Positions 16,346-24,944 are shown, numbered from the stretch's first letter. The stretch: 64,000 nt of DNA from Acidisarcina polymorpha (GCF_003330725.1 NZ_CP030844.1:57049-121048); one strand, 5' to 3'. Made by a program: numbers and translations. The notes: generated from the sequence alone by a model not told the origin.

Positions 16346-16747
16346 CTAATCATCCCGGCGGATGCTCTTCTTTTTCCCGAACGCCACCACGGCACTATTC
16401 ACCATCGCGTTCATCGAAGTCCCCCTCGATAAGGCGGCCTTCTCCAGCCGCCGGTGCAGCTCGCGTGGGAGATCCACAGTCGTCTGCGCTATGCTCCGTA
16501 TCTCTGATGTAAGTTGCAAAATAGGCACCGTCGTTAAATCAACGGTTTTCAAAATAAGCACAATTAATTTCACCAGTTCCCCACGCCGACAAATTCGTTC
16601 TCGAATCTCCGCATCTGCCTCGGGAACGAATCGCGGTCGCAAACGAACGGTGTCCTTGTTCGACGTTGAGGGTTCAGAATTGCTGATATCCTTCGTCACG
16701 ACGAACGCGCCTCTTCCGAGTCGGCTCTCCTCGGCTTCACCTTCCAC
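16346..16747 (-). CDS. Arc/ribbon-helix-helix-type protein
   Basis: A 133-residue protein whose C-terminal third (QTTVDLPRELHRRLEKAALS followed by RGTSMNAMVNSAVVAFGKK) fits an Arc-like ribbon-helix-helix DNA-binding domain: a beta strand, two helices and the hydrophobic turn. The N-terminal part has no recognised domain. The probable start is GTG at 16747 inside the preceding gene (52-bp overlap). It could be a regulator acting at the palindromes directly downstream, but this is inference. Confidence 0.6.
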   Translation of the reverse strand: MEGEAEESRLGRGAFVVTKDISNSEPSTSNKDTVRLRPRFVPEADAEIRERICRRGELVKLIVLILKTVDLTTVPILQLTSEIRSIAQTTVDLPRELHRRLEKAALSRGTSMNAMVNSAVVAFGKKKSIRRDD

Positions 16748-17296
16748 TCCACCGAACTAGACTGCCCTACTTTCTGTCTCAAATACTCCGCGCGTATGGC
16801 CTGCCCTCGCTCATACATCTCGACAAGCCTCTGAAACATAACCCAGTATCGACCGCAGATCTCCGCGATGCTCGCGCCAGTACGACGCTTTCCGTACCCT
16901 ATCGTGCGACCGACCGCCACGCCAATCATAGCCTCCTTGATCTTGTGCGCGTCGCGTCCTATCAACTCCGCTGATTCAGCCGCCCCTTCCAGCTTCCATG
17001 CCTCGGCGCGAGCCGCCAGCGCGAGCATCACGTCCAGGTTGTGGCGCATATCCGTCAGGCCGTCCGCCCCCCCATACCAGGCTTAAGTACTCGTCCTCAG
17101 ACCGGGGATGATCCGGCGCGTCTGCGGCCCGCAGGCACTCCTCGCCAACAACTCTGATGTTGGGAACCTGACGTAGATCATCCATTACATCCTTCCACCC
17201 CATTGATGAATAGCGCGCCGCCCTCATCTGTGTCGCAACTACTCCTATAGAGAGGAGTCCTACTATAACCAAAAGAACCACTACCACGATCGTCAC
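16696..17296 (-). pseudogene. Membrane-anchored hypothetical protein split by a frameshift in a G7 run
   Basis: Two overlapping frames appear to be one gene. The upstream frame (17296 down) encodes an N-terminal membrane anchor (MTIVVVVLLVIVGLLSIGVV) then SMGWKDVMDDLRQVPNIRVV and EDEYLSLVWG. The second frame (ending at 16696) continues naturally with GADGLTDMRHNLDVMLALAA and then RAEAWKLEGAAESAELIGRD. The switch falls at a run of seven C (+ strand) near 17065-17072. A one-base indel there would join both parts into a protein of about 200 residues. The second half alone could also start at 17049 (MRHNLDVML). Function unknown; resembles a family seen in Acidobacteria. Confidence 0.6.
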
Positions 17297-17301
17297 AGGA
17301 G

Positions 17302-18057
17302 CTAATTCCTCTTCGCGTAAAATAATTCCCGGAGTTCGGTCGTAGTGGGTGCCACCTCATCTGGATCAAATGTTTGGGTCGCCCTCCGCCGAGCAAATGT
17401 GACTGTCCAAAATATCAAGGTTCCCAGATAAACAAATCTCCCGATCTGATCAAACACGGGCAGTTCCGCAGGCCATCCCATCGCGAGCTGCAGGCTTTGT
17501 CCTGTCAGCACGACAAGAGCCCACACGGACAGACCTTGCCCAATTGCCATTGCCCCTCTACTCCAGGGCCGGCGCAGACGATTTGCCGCCGCTGACATCG
17601 CAACAAACACCTCGCATGTGACCATCGACATAAAAATGTCCGCACGGATCGACCAGAGATCAAGCCCCGCCTGATTCGGCGGTGAGATCGCTTGTGCCAC
17701 GACACCGGCTGCGAGTATTGCCGCGCCAGCATAAACAAAATACTGTCTCAGCCCCTTCTCAAACCATATTTGTGTCGATCGCATCACGACCCTAGCGAGT
17801 TCCAACACGACTCCGATCTGCAAAACATAGTCCCCACCCGCCAGCAGCCAGTACCAGCGGGCATATTCTCCAGCCGACCCATTGCGATGAATCACATACA
17901 GAGCGATGTCTCTCAGAAGCAAATAAAATATGCGCGCGGTGAAAACTCGAAAGGTCCTGGCTCCGCCTCGGGTTAACAGCGTAAACAGAAGCACCATGTG
18001 CCCAAAACAACACGCTGCCCACAGTACATAATCAAGAGTCTTCAACCCGCTCTCCAC
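17302..18057 (-). CDS. Multi-pass membrane protein of unknown function
   Basis: A 251-residue protein with about seven predicted transmembrane segments, starting at TLDYVLWAACCFGHMVLLFTLL and including GGDYVLQIGVVLELARVVM, YFVYAGAAILAAGVVAQAI and IGRFVYLGTLIFWTVTFA. The loops contain FEKGLRQ and the C-terminus is cytoplasmic-looking (DPDEVAPTTTELRELFYAKR). No catalytic motif is evident. It lies 5 bp upstream of the membrane-anchored gene starting at 17296, so they are probably co-transcribed. I do not recognise a characterised family. Confidence 0.75.
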   Translation of the reverse strand: MESGLKTLDYVLWAACCFGHMVLLFTLLTRGGARTFRVFTARIFYLLLRDIALYVIHRNGSAGEYARWYWLLAGGDYVLQIGVVLELARVVMRSTQIWFEKGLRQYFVYAGAAILAAGVVAQAISPPNQAGLDLWSIRADIFMSMVTCEVFVAMSAAANRLRRPWSRGAMAIGQGLSVWALVVLTGQSLQLAMGWPAELPVFDQIGRFVYLGTLIFWTVTFARRRATQTFDPDEVAPTTTELRELFYAKRN

Positions 18058-18088
18058 TTCATGATCCTCCCCACCTCTTAACGGCTGA

Positions 18089-18310
18089 TCAGAATCCCAG
18101 CACCCATAAGAATGTCTCCACCATAATCGCAGCCTGATTGATCACAGCCTGACTGGTTTTCATCGTATTCTCACCTTTCACCGGTCTAGGAGCGCCACCT
18201 CCAACAGCATTCGGCGTTACCGTTGCCCAACTAGGCACCACCGCGCACCACAACGCCACTGCTAAAGCAGCTCGACGCACAACAACGAACGGACGAAAAA
18301 CGTTTTTCAT
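18089..18310 (-). CDS. Short secreted peptide or small exported protein
   Basis: An open frame of 73 codons from MKNVFRPFVVVRRAALAVAL has a signal-peptide-like N-terminus with a cleavage-like PSWA. Within it a second ATG preceded by GAAAGGTGAGAA would encode only 24 residues (MKTSQAVINQAAIMVETFLW and four more). Either version sits 31 bp upstream of the seven-helix membrane gene. The strong internal ribosome site makes the short peptide a real possibility. No family recognised. Confidence 0.4.
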   Translation of the reverse strand: MKNVFRPFVVVRRAALAVALWCAVVPSWATVTPNAVGGGAPRPVKGENTMKTSQAVINQAAIMVETFLWVLGF

Positions 18311-18487
18311 CGCACACTCCGAACCCATCTGTTGGGTTACATAAAGCATATTCACAATATTTCGTAGCCGTCCCTACGACTTTTGCACGCTCCCAGAATC
18401 ACGACACTCCACTACACAGGTTACCTAGATGGTTATCATGGTTTGGATAAAGTAGCGTTCTCGTACCACAAATAGTAACAAACCACG

Positions 18488-18778
18488 TTGTTTGTCAAAA
18501 CCAAGTCTGCAAGCCTCCCTTCCGAAGAGTGTTCGGGTGCGCCTGGCGGTGCCGCCAACATCGCCGATCGACAGATCGCCCTTGCGCGGCTCATGGTATT
18601 GATTCGCGAGCTAAAACCACTCGATCGGCAAGTGGTCCTACTTTATCTCGAAGGCGTAGACGCTGCCGGAATCGCGGAGGTGACGGGCATCTCCAGCGGC
18701 AACGTCGCCACAAAGATCCATCGCCTGAAAAACATTCTCACTCGCCGCTTTCAAGCAGGAGGCAATCATGACCAATGA
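18488..18778 (+). pseudogene. ECF-type sigma factor fragment (region 4 only)
   Basis: The 96-codon frame encodes LIRELKPLDRQVVLLYLEGV followed by DAAGIAEVTGISSGNVATKI and HRLKNILTRRFQ, a clear sigma region 4 helix-turn-helix. Region 2, needed to bind core polymerase and the -10 element, is absent; the frame opens from a TTG at 18488 with unrelated N-terminal residues. In related operons a full ECF sigma factor precedes a membrane protein and a serine hydrolase, as here. The gene has therefore probably lost its 5' half by deletion. Confidence 0.7.
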
Positions 18779-19393
18779 AAGTTCTTCGCCCGATATTCGG
18801 AGCCTTTGGCAAAGCCAGCCTACCCAGCCCCCGAGCATCTCTCCCGAAGATATTCGCCGCAAGATGCAGAAATTCGAGCACAGGATATTTCGGCGAAATA
18901 TCAGGGAATATGCTGGCGGAATACTTGTTGTAGTCGCCTTCGGTTTTTGCGAGTGGAAGCTCCCAGCGCCGCTTTTTCGCTTGGGTTCGGGACTGGCCAT
19001 TGCCGGCGCACTTTACGTGATGTTTCAGCTCATCGACGAGCATCGGTCCGTCCGGCGCCGGGCGACTTGGGTTTGAGCACATGCATCGAGTTCCACCGCC
19101 AAACGCTCGAACGTCAGCGTGACGCATTGCGCGGTGTCGGGTCATGGTATCTGCTGCCGCTCGTTCCCGGCCTTGCAGTCATCATGGTTGGAACGGCGAT
19201 AAATCAGTGGACTGCCCACCCTGTGGGCATGGGTCATCTAGTCATGGGCTACGGTATCGTGGTGGCCCTGGTAGGCGTGGTTTTCTTTGCTGTCTGGAAG
19301 CTGAATCAGCGGGGGGCCGATAGGCTTCAAGTTCAGATCGATGAGATGACCGCACTCCGCAGTCATCCGGAAAGTGGTGAGCGCCTATGTTAA
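18768..19393 (+). pseudogene. Membrane protein (putative anti-sigma partner) with a frameshift
   Basis: The first frame (18768-19076) encodes SIWQSQ-type N-terminus RSLWQSQPTQPPSISPEDIR and two hydrophobic segments to LYVMFQL. The continuing protein is found in another frame to 19393: HRRASVRPAPGDLGLSTCIE, then YLLPLVPGLAVIMVGTAI and LVMGYGIVVALVGVVFFAVW. One missing base near 19030 (CAGCTCATCG) would join them into about 208 residues with four membrane helices. The end overlaps the serine-hydrolase start by 7 bp. By position after a sigma fragment it may have been the membrane partner of that sigma factor. Confidence 0.65.
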
Positions 19394-21222
19394 GACTCAG
19401 ACCTCGATTTTTCTCTCATCGTCAAAAAGCAGTCACGTTCTTCGTGCTCCTTGGTGTTTGCATAATCGCGACAATGCCATTCAGAGCCCGAGCGCAAGCC
19501 AAGCCGAACATTGCTGGAGACTACTTGGGAACCCTCGGTCCCCTGCACGTCAGGCTGCATCTGAAAGTGGACTCTTCAGGGTTGGTCACTGGCACTCTCG
19601 ACAGCCCCGATCAAGGAGCCAACGGTATTTCCTGCGCTGACTTCCGTCTGGATGGTGAAGCCATGAGCTTTACAGTCCCGGCGGTCCACGGCTCATGGAA
19701 GGGAACCGTGGCCAACGATGGTGCGTCGCTCTCCGGAACATGGGACCAAGGAAGTCCGACGCCCTTGAACTTCGCGCGCGACAACTTTGTGGCAGCGGCC
19801 AAACCCTCGCCGGTCGATGGTATCTGGCTGGGGACGCTGCAAGTTGGAAGCACGCCTCTTCGTCTTCAACTTAGTGTAAAGAGCGATACCGCTGGTCGCG
19901 AGTTCTGCGCCATGGATAGCCTCGACCAACACGCCATGGGCCTGGAATGCGCAAAGGTCGTCCTCTCAGCCAACGACTTTTCATTCGATGTTCCGGCTGT
20001 CCATGGAAACTGGAAAGGCACGCTTTCAGCCGATGGCAACATTCTCTCGGGTGTCTGGAGCCAGGGCAGCCCGTTGCCGCTGAACTTTACCCGGCGATCT
20101 GTCGCGATAGCCGCCGCGCCCATTGCTGCACCCACCTACGATGCGGCACTCGCCCCGGTTGCGGCAGCCGATTTGCAATCCGTGCTGGACCGCGATTTGG
20201 CCGAAGCGCTCAAAAGTGGAGAACTTGCGCCTGGGACCGGCGTCGGGATATCCATTGCTGTTGTCGAACACGGTGTCAGGCGTGTCTTCAGTTACGGCGC
20301 CGCCAAGCAGGATTCGATCTTCGAAATCGGCTCCATCACCAAGACCTTCACCGGCCTTGTGCTCTCGCAGATGGTGGAACAGGGCAAGGTAAAGTTCGAT
20401 GAGCCGGTGCGCGAACTGCTGCCGCCGGGTACGGTTGCCAAGCCCGCCGGAAATGAAATAACGCTGCTCGATCTGGCCACGCAGCATTCCGGCCTTCCGC
20501 GCATACCGGACAACTTCAAGCCCGCCGATCCAAGCAATCCCTATGCCGACTACGGCGCACCCAATCTATACGCATTTGTGGCTCAGCACGGTGTGGCAAA
20601 GCCTGTGGACGCCGGTTTTCTTTACAGCAACCTCGGCTTCGGTCTGCTTGGCCAGGCGCTGTCGGTTCATAGTGGCCTGTCATATCCAGCCCTTCTAAAG
20701 AAAGAGGTAATTGATCCGCTGGGGCTGAAAGACACAACCGTATCCCTCTCCCCCGCGCAACAGATCCGCTTCGTTGAAGGTCATGACGAACATCATCACC
20801 CCGCACACGCCTGGGATCTGGATGCCCTAGCGGGAGCCGGAGCAATCCGCTCGACTGCGGCTGACATGCTTACCTATCTGGAGGCAAACCTGCATCCTGA
20901 AAAGCTCACGCGCGTTGCCGGTTCTTCTGCTGGGGCCACGCTGTCTGCAGCTCTCGTCCAGTCGCATCAGCTTCGAGCAGATGCGATGCCTGGAACGCGC
21001 ATCGCTCTCGCGTGGCTCTTTGTAGATAAAACTGGAGACTATTGGCACAATGGAGCCACCGGTGGATACAGCTCCTACGCATTCTTCAATCCCAAGGCAG
21101 ATTACGCCGCCGTTGTGCTGCTCAATACCACTCTAGGAAGTACCGGCAGCTTTGCAGATCGGCTGGGCGAACACATTAGCCAGAGATTGGCTGGCAAACC
21201 AGCTATATCCCTCGCCAACTAG
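19387..21222 (+). CDS. Serine hydrolase of the class C beta-lactamase family with two N-terminal repeats
   Basis: A 611-residue exported protein. After a signal peptide come two tandem repeats of about 95 residues (GDYLGTLGPLHVRLHLKVD..AVHGSWKGTV and GIWLGTLQVGSTPLRLQL..AVHGNWKGTL). A beta-lactamase/PBP4-like domain follows with the nucleophile SITK (Ser near 316), YSN (Tyr near 413) and HNG (near 554, in place of KTG). Such proteins are usually esterases or D-amino-acid peptidases rather than true beta-lactamases, so resistance should not be assumed. The repeats are probably beta-rich binding modules. It is the last gene of the sigma/membrane-protein/hydrolase cluster. Confidence 0.9.
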   Translation: MLRLRPRFFSHRQKAVTFFVLLGVCIIATMPFRARAQAKPNIAGDYLGTLGPLHVRLHLKVDSSGLVTGTLDSPDQGANGISCADFRLDGEAMSFTVPAVHGSWKGTVANDGASLSGTWDQGSPTPLNFARDNFVAAAKPSPVDGIWLGTLQVGSTPLRLQLSVKSDTAGREFCAMDSLDQHAMGLECAKVVLSANDFSFDVPAVHGNWKGTLSADGNILSGVWSQGSPLPLNFTRRSVAIAAAPIAAPTYDAALAPVAAADLQSVLDRDLAEALKSGELAPGTGVGISIAVVEHGVRRVFSYGAAKQDSIFEIGSITKTFTGLVLSQMVEQGKVKFDEPVRELLPPGTVAKPAGNEITLLDLATQHSGLPRIPDNFKPADPSNPYADYGAPNLYAFVAQHGVAKPVDAGFLYSNLGFGLLGQALSVHSGLSYPALLKKEVIDPLGLKDTTVSLSPAQQIRFVEGHDEHHHPAHAWDLDALAGAGAIRSTAADMLTYLEANLHPEKLTRVAGSSAGATLSAALVQSHQLRADAMPGTRIALAWLFVDKTGDYWHNGATGGYSSYAFFNPKADYAAVVLLNTTLGSTGSFADRLGEHISQRLAGKPAISLAN

Positions 21223-21438
21223 CGCAGCGGGACCATTCGGCGGATCACAAGGCATTCCATGATCGTGCACACCTCCGATAAATCGGGGTTTTCGGAAATG
21301 ACGAGAGAATTGTGCACAGACCGCGTTCAACTGCGTCGCTACGTCAGCTGGTGACAAATCTCTAGCGCCGTATCGACAGTGCTCCACGTACAGAAGTGCG
21401 CGGCCACCGACGCTGCCGAGGTGGAGCATTGTGGGTAC
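21223..21438. other. Intergenic sequence, no supported gene
   Basis: About 215 bp after the serine hydrolase. A leftward open frame across it (reading GSVGGRALLYVEHC) has protein-like stretches but overlaps the hydrolase 3' end and lacks a ribosome site. I see nothing else that I can support. Confidence 0.4.
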
Positions 21439-21635
21439 GGCGATTTGTACTAAACCGTGAGGGGATTTGGCAGGACAATTGCTTTATGGGGATTCAATGC
21501 GTTGCTATTTCGCACTGACCTTGACTCGTTTGGAAGCGTTCTGATCGCAGCGGCGGCGGTATTCACTTCGCAATTGTCCTGCCAAATGGTAATACGCTTC
21601 GACCTACCCGCGAAGCGGGTTTAGTACAAATCGCC
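21439..21635. repeat. 197-bp element with two nested perfect 18-bp inverted repeats (MITE-like)
   Basis: The outer arms GGCGATTTGTACTAAACC (21439-21456) and its exact reverse complement (21618-21635) enclose inner arms ATTTGGCAGGACAATTGC (21465-21482) and its exact reverse complement (21570-21587). The 87-bp centre is non-coding. Arms of this quality point to a miniature inverted-repeat element or an internally deleted insertion sequence whose transposase is not in the window. No clear target duplication was found at its borders. Confidence 0.65.
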
Positions 21636-22100
21636 AATCCACTCATTAACAAGTGATGAGTTCCGATGAGCATCTTCGGGCGAGTCCGGCAAATTGCGCT
21701 CGGTGGCGGCATATCGATCAAGGCCATCGATCGACGAGATGGAGTTCTAGGTGATCGGGCGCGAGCAGGAGCCGCCGAATGCGCGTCGTTTGCCGCGCGG
21801 AGTGCAGGCCATGGAAATGACAGAGTATGGAAAGCATGGAAAGCCATGAAGCCGGCTTCCCACCCTTGTATGTTGCGTTCAGAGGCGTGACGATAGGTTA
21901 CGTTTCGGCGGAGAGGCCGTTCCCACCCGAGGCCAGCCTTGCTGAGCCTGATGCGAAGATCGGCCGCCGTCCCTCTCTTTTTATGCTGTGGAGAATCGGA
22001 GGCCTTTGGAGCCTGCATGTTCAAGGTCAGCAGAAAGAGGAAGCCCGTGGACGCGGACAGGGACGGCTGCTGAAGCCCATCCTAGTGCCGAAGGAGGTCT
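21636..22100. other. Non-coding leader of the second IS110 element
   Basis: About 465 bp between the nested-repeat element and the IS110 gene. Open frames here are short and unconvincing. In IS110-family elements one non-coding end encodes the guide (bridge) RNA, so part of this stretch or of 23163-23400 may do so. The structure cannot be confirmed by eye. Confidence 0.4.
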
Positions 22101-23162
22101 ATGAGCAAGCAGATCGTTGCTCTTGGTAAGCCCGCAGTTTCAACCGAGAAATACCCAGATCGCCAAGTGAAGAAGTTGTTTTGCGGTATTGATATAGGCG
22201 CGGAAACTCTGGCGATTGCAGTGATGGAGGTGGACCATCCGTGGGTGCAACGCGAGTTTGCCAACACCGTTGCGGGACACAAGGCGCTGCTCAACTGGCT
22301 GGGAAAGATGAAGGCGCCGGTGCGGGTATCGCTGGAGGCCACCGGCATTTATTCGATGGACCTGGCCTTGGCCCTGGATGCGACCGAGTTTGTGGAGGTA
22401 GCGGTGCTGAACCCAAAAAGGGTTCACGACTTTGCGCGGACACTTCGCCGGTCCAAAACGGACTCAGCAGATGCTCAGGTGCTGGCAGAGTTCAGTCTGC
22501 GCATGCCCTTTGCAGCCTGGCAAAAGCCCAGTCAAAGCGCCCTCGCTCTGCGCGCCATCAGCCGGCATCTGGAGGCGTTGGTGGTCCAGCAAAGGCGGGA
22601 AGGTAATCGCCTGCACGCCGCCGAAAGATCGTTAGCCACGCCGCGCTGTGTGATCGCGGACCTGAAGCGTTCGCTGGCCGGAGTTGACCGGCGCATCGTG
22701 AAGCTGCGCCGTGAGGCCCTGACGTTGATCGCCGCTGATGCCCACTTGAGCCAGCGTTTCAGGCTGTTAACAAGCGTTCCGGGCATCGCGGCCGTCAGCG
22801 CGTTGCAGATCCTGGGCGAACTGGTCCTGCTGGCCCCAGACATGAAGGTGCGTCAATGGGTCGCGCGCAGCGGGCTCGATCCGGTACACCAAGACTCTGG
22901 CACTTCGGTGCATAAACCATCGCGCATCAGTCGCGCTGGCAGTCGCCACCTGCGCCGGGCGCTTTATATGCCGGCTCTGGCCGCAGTGCGTTGGGACCCA
23001 CATCTAAAGGCGTTCTATGAAGCCTTGCTTGCGCGGCACAAACGCAAACTGCAGGCACTGATCGCGGTCGCTCGCAAACTGCTTCACGCCATCTACGGCA
23101 TCTTCGGCAGCCAAACTCCCTACGACGGAAGCAAGCTCTTCCCGCATCTGCTGACCATATAA
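22101..23162 (+). CDS. IS110-family transposase (second type)
   Basis: A 353-residue IS110-family recombinase with DEDD residues Asp31 (CGIDIGAETLAIAV), Glu79 (SLEATGIYSMDLA), Asp121 and Asp124 (SKTDSADAQVLAEF). The C-terminal domain has LLTSVPGIAAVSALQIL and DSGTSVHKPSRISRAGSRHL, the segment with the catalytic Ser. A GAAGGAGG ribosome site precedes the start. It appears intact. It belongs to a different branch from the IS110 protein at 14241. The element seems to have displaced the 5' half of a methyltransferase gene whose 3' end remains at 23410. Confidence 0.93.
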   Translation: MSKQIVALGKPAVSTEKYPDRQVKKLFCGIDIGAETLAIAVMEVDHPWVQREFANTVAGHKALLNWLGKMKAPVRVSLEATGIYSMDLALALDATEFVEVAVLNPKRVHDFARTLRRSKTDSADAQVLAEFSLRMPFAAWQKPSQSALALRAISRHLEALVVQQRREGNRLHAAERSLATPRCVIADLKRSLAGVDRRIVKLRREALTLIAADAHLSQRFRLLTSVPGIAAVSALQILGELVLLAPDMKVRQWVARSGLDPVHQDSGTSVHKPSRISRAGSRHLRRALYMPALAAVRWDPHLKAFYEALLARHKRKLQALIAVARKLLHAIYGIFGSQTPYDGSKLFPHLLTI

Positions 23163-23409
23163 ACGCTACAATCGCCTCATCAAGTGAAACGGAAGCGGGC
23201 TCTGCTGGGAAGCAACCATGCCGAGGGATAACTTGGTGGGCTCATCCCGACGATGAACCAACAGCCGAGCGGGGATATCCTCGCTCGGCCCAGACAGGCA
23301 TCGGAGGGAAAGACCCACCATGCCTTGAAAATCCATTCCATCCCCACCGAAAATGCTTGCACTACAAGAGAGAATCTTCCCACACTCTTTGGAAATCCCG
23401 TCGGGATTC
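23163..23409. other. Non-coding sequence downstream of the IS110 gene with hairpins
   Basis: The stretch contains a stem GCCGAGCG..CGCTCGGC around a GGGATATCC loop (about 23271-23298). Non-coding, structured DNA beside an IS110 gene is where a guide RNA is expected in the IS1111-like subgroup. The right border of the element probably lies just before the methyltransferase fragment. Confidence 0.4.
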
Positions 23410-23641
23410 CCCGTTCGTTAATGCCGCCGATATCAAGCACATTACCCATGCGCTGAAGATGCTGAAGCCCGGAGGCCGTATCGTTGCACTCTGCGCCAAT
23501 GGGCCGCGTCAAAACGACGTTCTAAAGCCACTGGTAACCGCTCGCGGCGGTTTATGGGAGGAATTGGCCGCCGACACCTTCCGCAGCGCAGGAACCGCCG
23601 TGCGCTGCGTTCTCGTCGCCTTTACCGCTCCGTCCCACTGA
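23410..23641 (+). pseudogene. SAM-dependent methyltransferase, C-terminal fragment
   Basis: The frame starting around PFVNAADIKHITHALKML, followed by KPGGRIVALCANGPRQNDVL and ending in RCVLVAFTAPSH, is the C-terminal third of a class I methyltransferase. The NPPF-type catalytic motif is cut exactly at its start: only PF remains, and the preceding bases no longer encode the family. The SAM-binding N-terminal half is missing. Truncation coincides with the right flank of the IS110 element. Confidence 0.65.
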
Positions 23642-23722
23642 CCGGAGCACTCCCGAAAGACCGGGACGAAAAATGCAATTAATCAAGCCAAACAAGGCTA
23701 CAATCACAAGGAGAAGACGACT

Positions 23723-24028
23723 ATGTCCGACAACATTCTAGAAACACTCCAGAAGCTCATTCAAGACGTGATCGCCCCCGGAGTGCGCGAATTGCAGGTT
23801 AAGGCCGCTGCTGCCGAGAAGCAGCGCGAAACCGAGTACAAAGCCCTTCAAGATCAGCTTGCAGCTATGACCCGACAAATGGAAGCTCAGAGCGGGAAAG
23901 CTGAAGCTCAGTACAAGGCGATCATGTCAGCGATCGGTGAGGCCAACGCCAAGAGCGAGCTTGAATCGATGCGGCTTGTCTCCGCCCTGTCTGAACGCGT
24001 TGCAGTCCTTGAAGCGGGCCGCCACTAA
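23723..24028 (+). CDS. Coiled-coil hypothetical protein
   Basis: A 101-residue, charged, probably all-helical protein (MSDNILETLQKLIQDVIAPG, then AAAEKQRETEYKALQDQLAA and EANAKSELESMRLVSALSER) with a heptad-like pattern over most of its length. A good ribosome site (AAGGAG) precedes the ATG and a strong terminator follows. No family is recognised. It lies alone between the methyltransferase fragment and the transfer region. Confidence 0.7.
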   Translation: MSDNILETLQKLIQDVIAPGVRELQVKAAAAEKQRETEYKALQDQLAAMTRQMEAQSGKAEAQYKAIMSAIGEANAKSELESMRLVSALSERVAVLEAGRH

Positions 24029-24044
24029 ATATAAACTCTGGTTG

Positions 24045-24080
24045 AAAAAACTCCGGCTGCGAAGGCCGGAGTTTTTCTTT
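24045..24080. terminator. Bidirectional Rho-independent terminator
   Basis: CTCCGGC (24051-24057), a seven-base loop and GCCGGAG (24065-24071) form a GC-rich stem flanked by an A-run on the left and TTTTTCTTT on the right. It can terminate transcription from the coiled-coil gene and, in the other direction, from the leftward gene ending at 24126. Confidence 0.85.
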
Positions 24081-24125
24081 GTCACCCAACCAACCCGAAA
24101 ACTCCAATTAAGACACTCCCGGAAG

Positions 24126-24944
24126 CTACTCCACGTCGGAGACCTGCGAATCCTTGAAGATCACCTTCATGTCCTTGTAGATGTAAATCTGCTTCTCGCC
24201 CAGATCCACGATCTTCTCGGGGTTGCCCAGCACCTTCTTTACCTCTTCTGTGCTCATCCCGACCTTGATTGTCTTACTTTCGACCGCGTTTGCAGTCGCA
24301 GAATCGGCGATCACGGCATCGATGGTCTTTTGGACTTCATCGGCCTTTAAGGTGTCGAGGTTCGGGATATGGAATGTTACCTCGGCCCGATATCGAGTCC
24401 CAATTCCAGAGCCCAGCGTGGTCACATTTACGGTTAGGAGCTCGAAACGAACCTGATCCCCCTTTACGTCTAGCTTGGTGACGTAGACCGTTTCGCCAGG
24501 AGTCAAAGTGCGCGATTCATGCGTATCGCTGAGGGACGCCAAGAATCCCTTCTGCTGAATGGCTTGGCCGTCCACTATCGAAGTGTTCACAATCGCCTGT
24601 GTCGTGTTGGCCACATCGGCATAAATCCCCGGAACTCGAACAGTCAACACTGCCCCCGGCTGAGTGATCCGGTTATAGTCAAACTTCAACATCGTCACGC
24701 CGACCTTCGTTAGAGGATACTGAGCCTTCAACGTTTCCGCGATCGACGATTCACTCGCGTGTGCGCGGCTAGCTGAAAGGGTCACTGCCATGAAGAGGAT
24801 GAACGCAGTCATGACACTTGCTAACAATCCTTGCAAAGTGCCACGATCCAGTGCCGTTGATTCAGGAGTCGTCTCCATCCAATGCCGAATCAGACGGCGC
24901 CGCTTCCTCGTTTGACCCCAACCATCAATCCTCTCCATCCACAT
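24126..24944 (-). CDS. Exported hypothetical protein with a BamE/SmpA-like C-terminal motif
   Basis: A protein of up to 272 residues with an internal hydrophobic segment (GLLASVMTAFILFMAVTLSA) that looks like a signal peptide ending near SRAHA; the true start is therefore probably downstream of the longest frame. The mature part is beta-rich (PGAVLTVRVPGIYADVAN, then YRAEVTFHIPN). The C-terminus IKVGMSTEEVKKVLGNPEKI resembles the repeat of SmpA/OmlA-type outer-membrane proteins. Position at the edge of the mobilisation region suggests a plasmid cell-envelope function, but none is proven. Confidence 0.65.
   Translation of the reverse strand: MWMERIDGWGQTRKRRRLIRHWMETTPESTALDRGTLQGLLASVMTAFILFMAVTLSASRAHASESSIAETLKAQYPLTKVGVTMLKFDYNRITQPGAVLTVRVPGIYADVANTTQAIVNTSIVDGQAIQQKGFLASLSDTHESRTLTPGETVYVTKLDVKGDQVRFELLTVNVTTLGSGIGTRYRAEVTFHIPNLDTLKADEVQKTIDAVIADSATANAVESKTIKVGMSTEEVKKVLGNPEKIVDLGEKQIYIYKDMKVIFKDSQVSDVE

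Noticed and set aside
20026..20487. Leftward open frame of about 150 codons inside the serine hydrolase gene
   Set aside because: Antisense shadow of a high-GC gene; no ribosome site or family pattern.
19387..21222. Beta-lactam resistance gene
   Set aside because: The class C-like fold is present but with HNG in place of KTG and extra N-terminal repeats; esterase or peptidase activity is more likely.
21563..22024. Leftward open frame of about 150 codons before the IS110 gene
   Set aside because: It crosses the nested inverted repeat and has no protein-like character.
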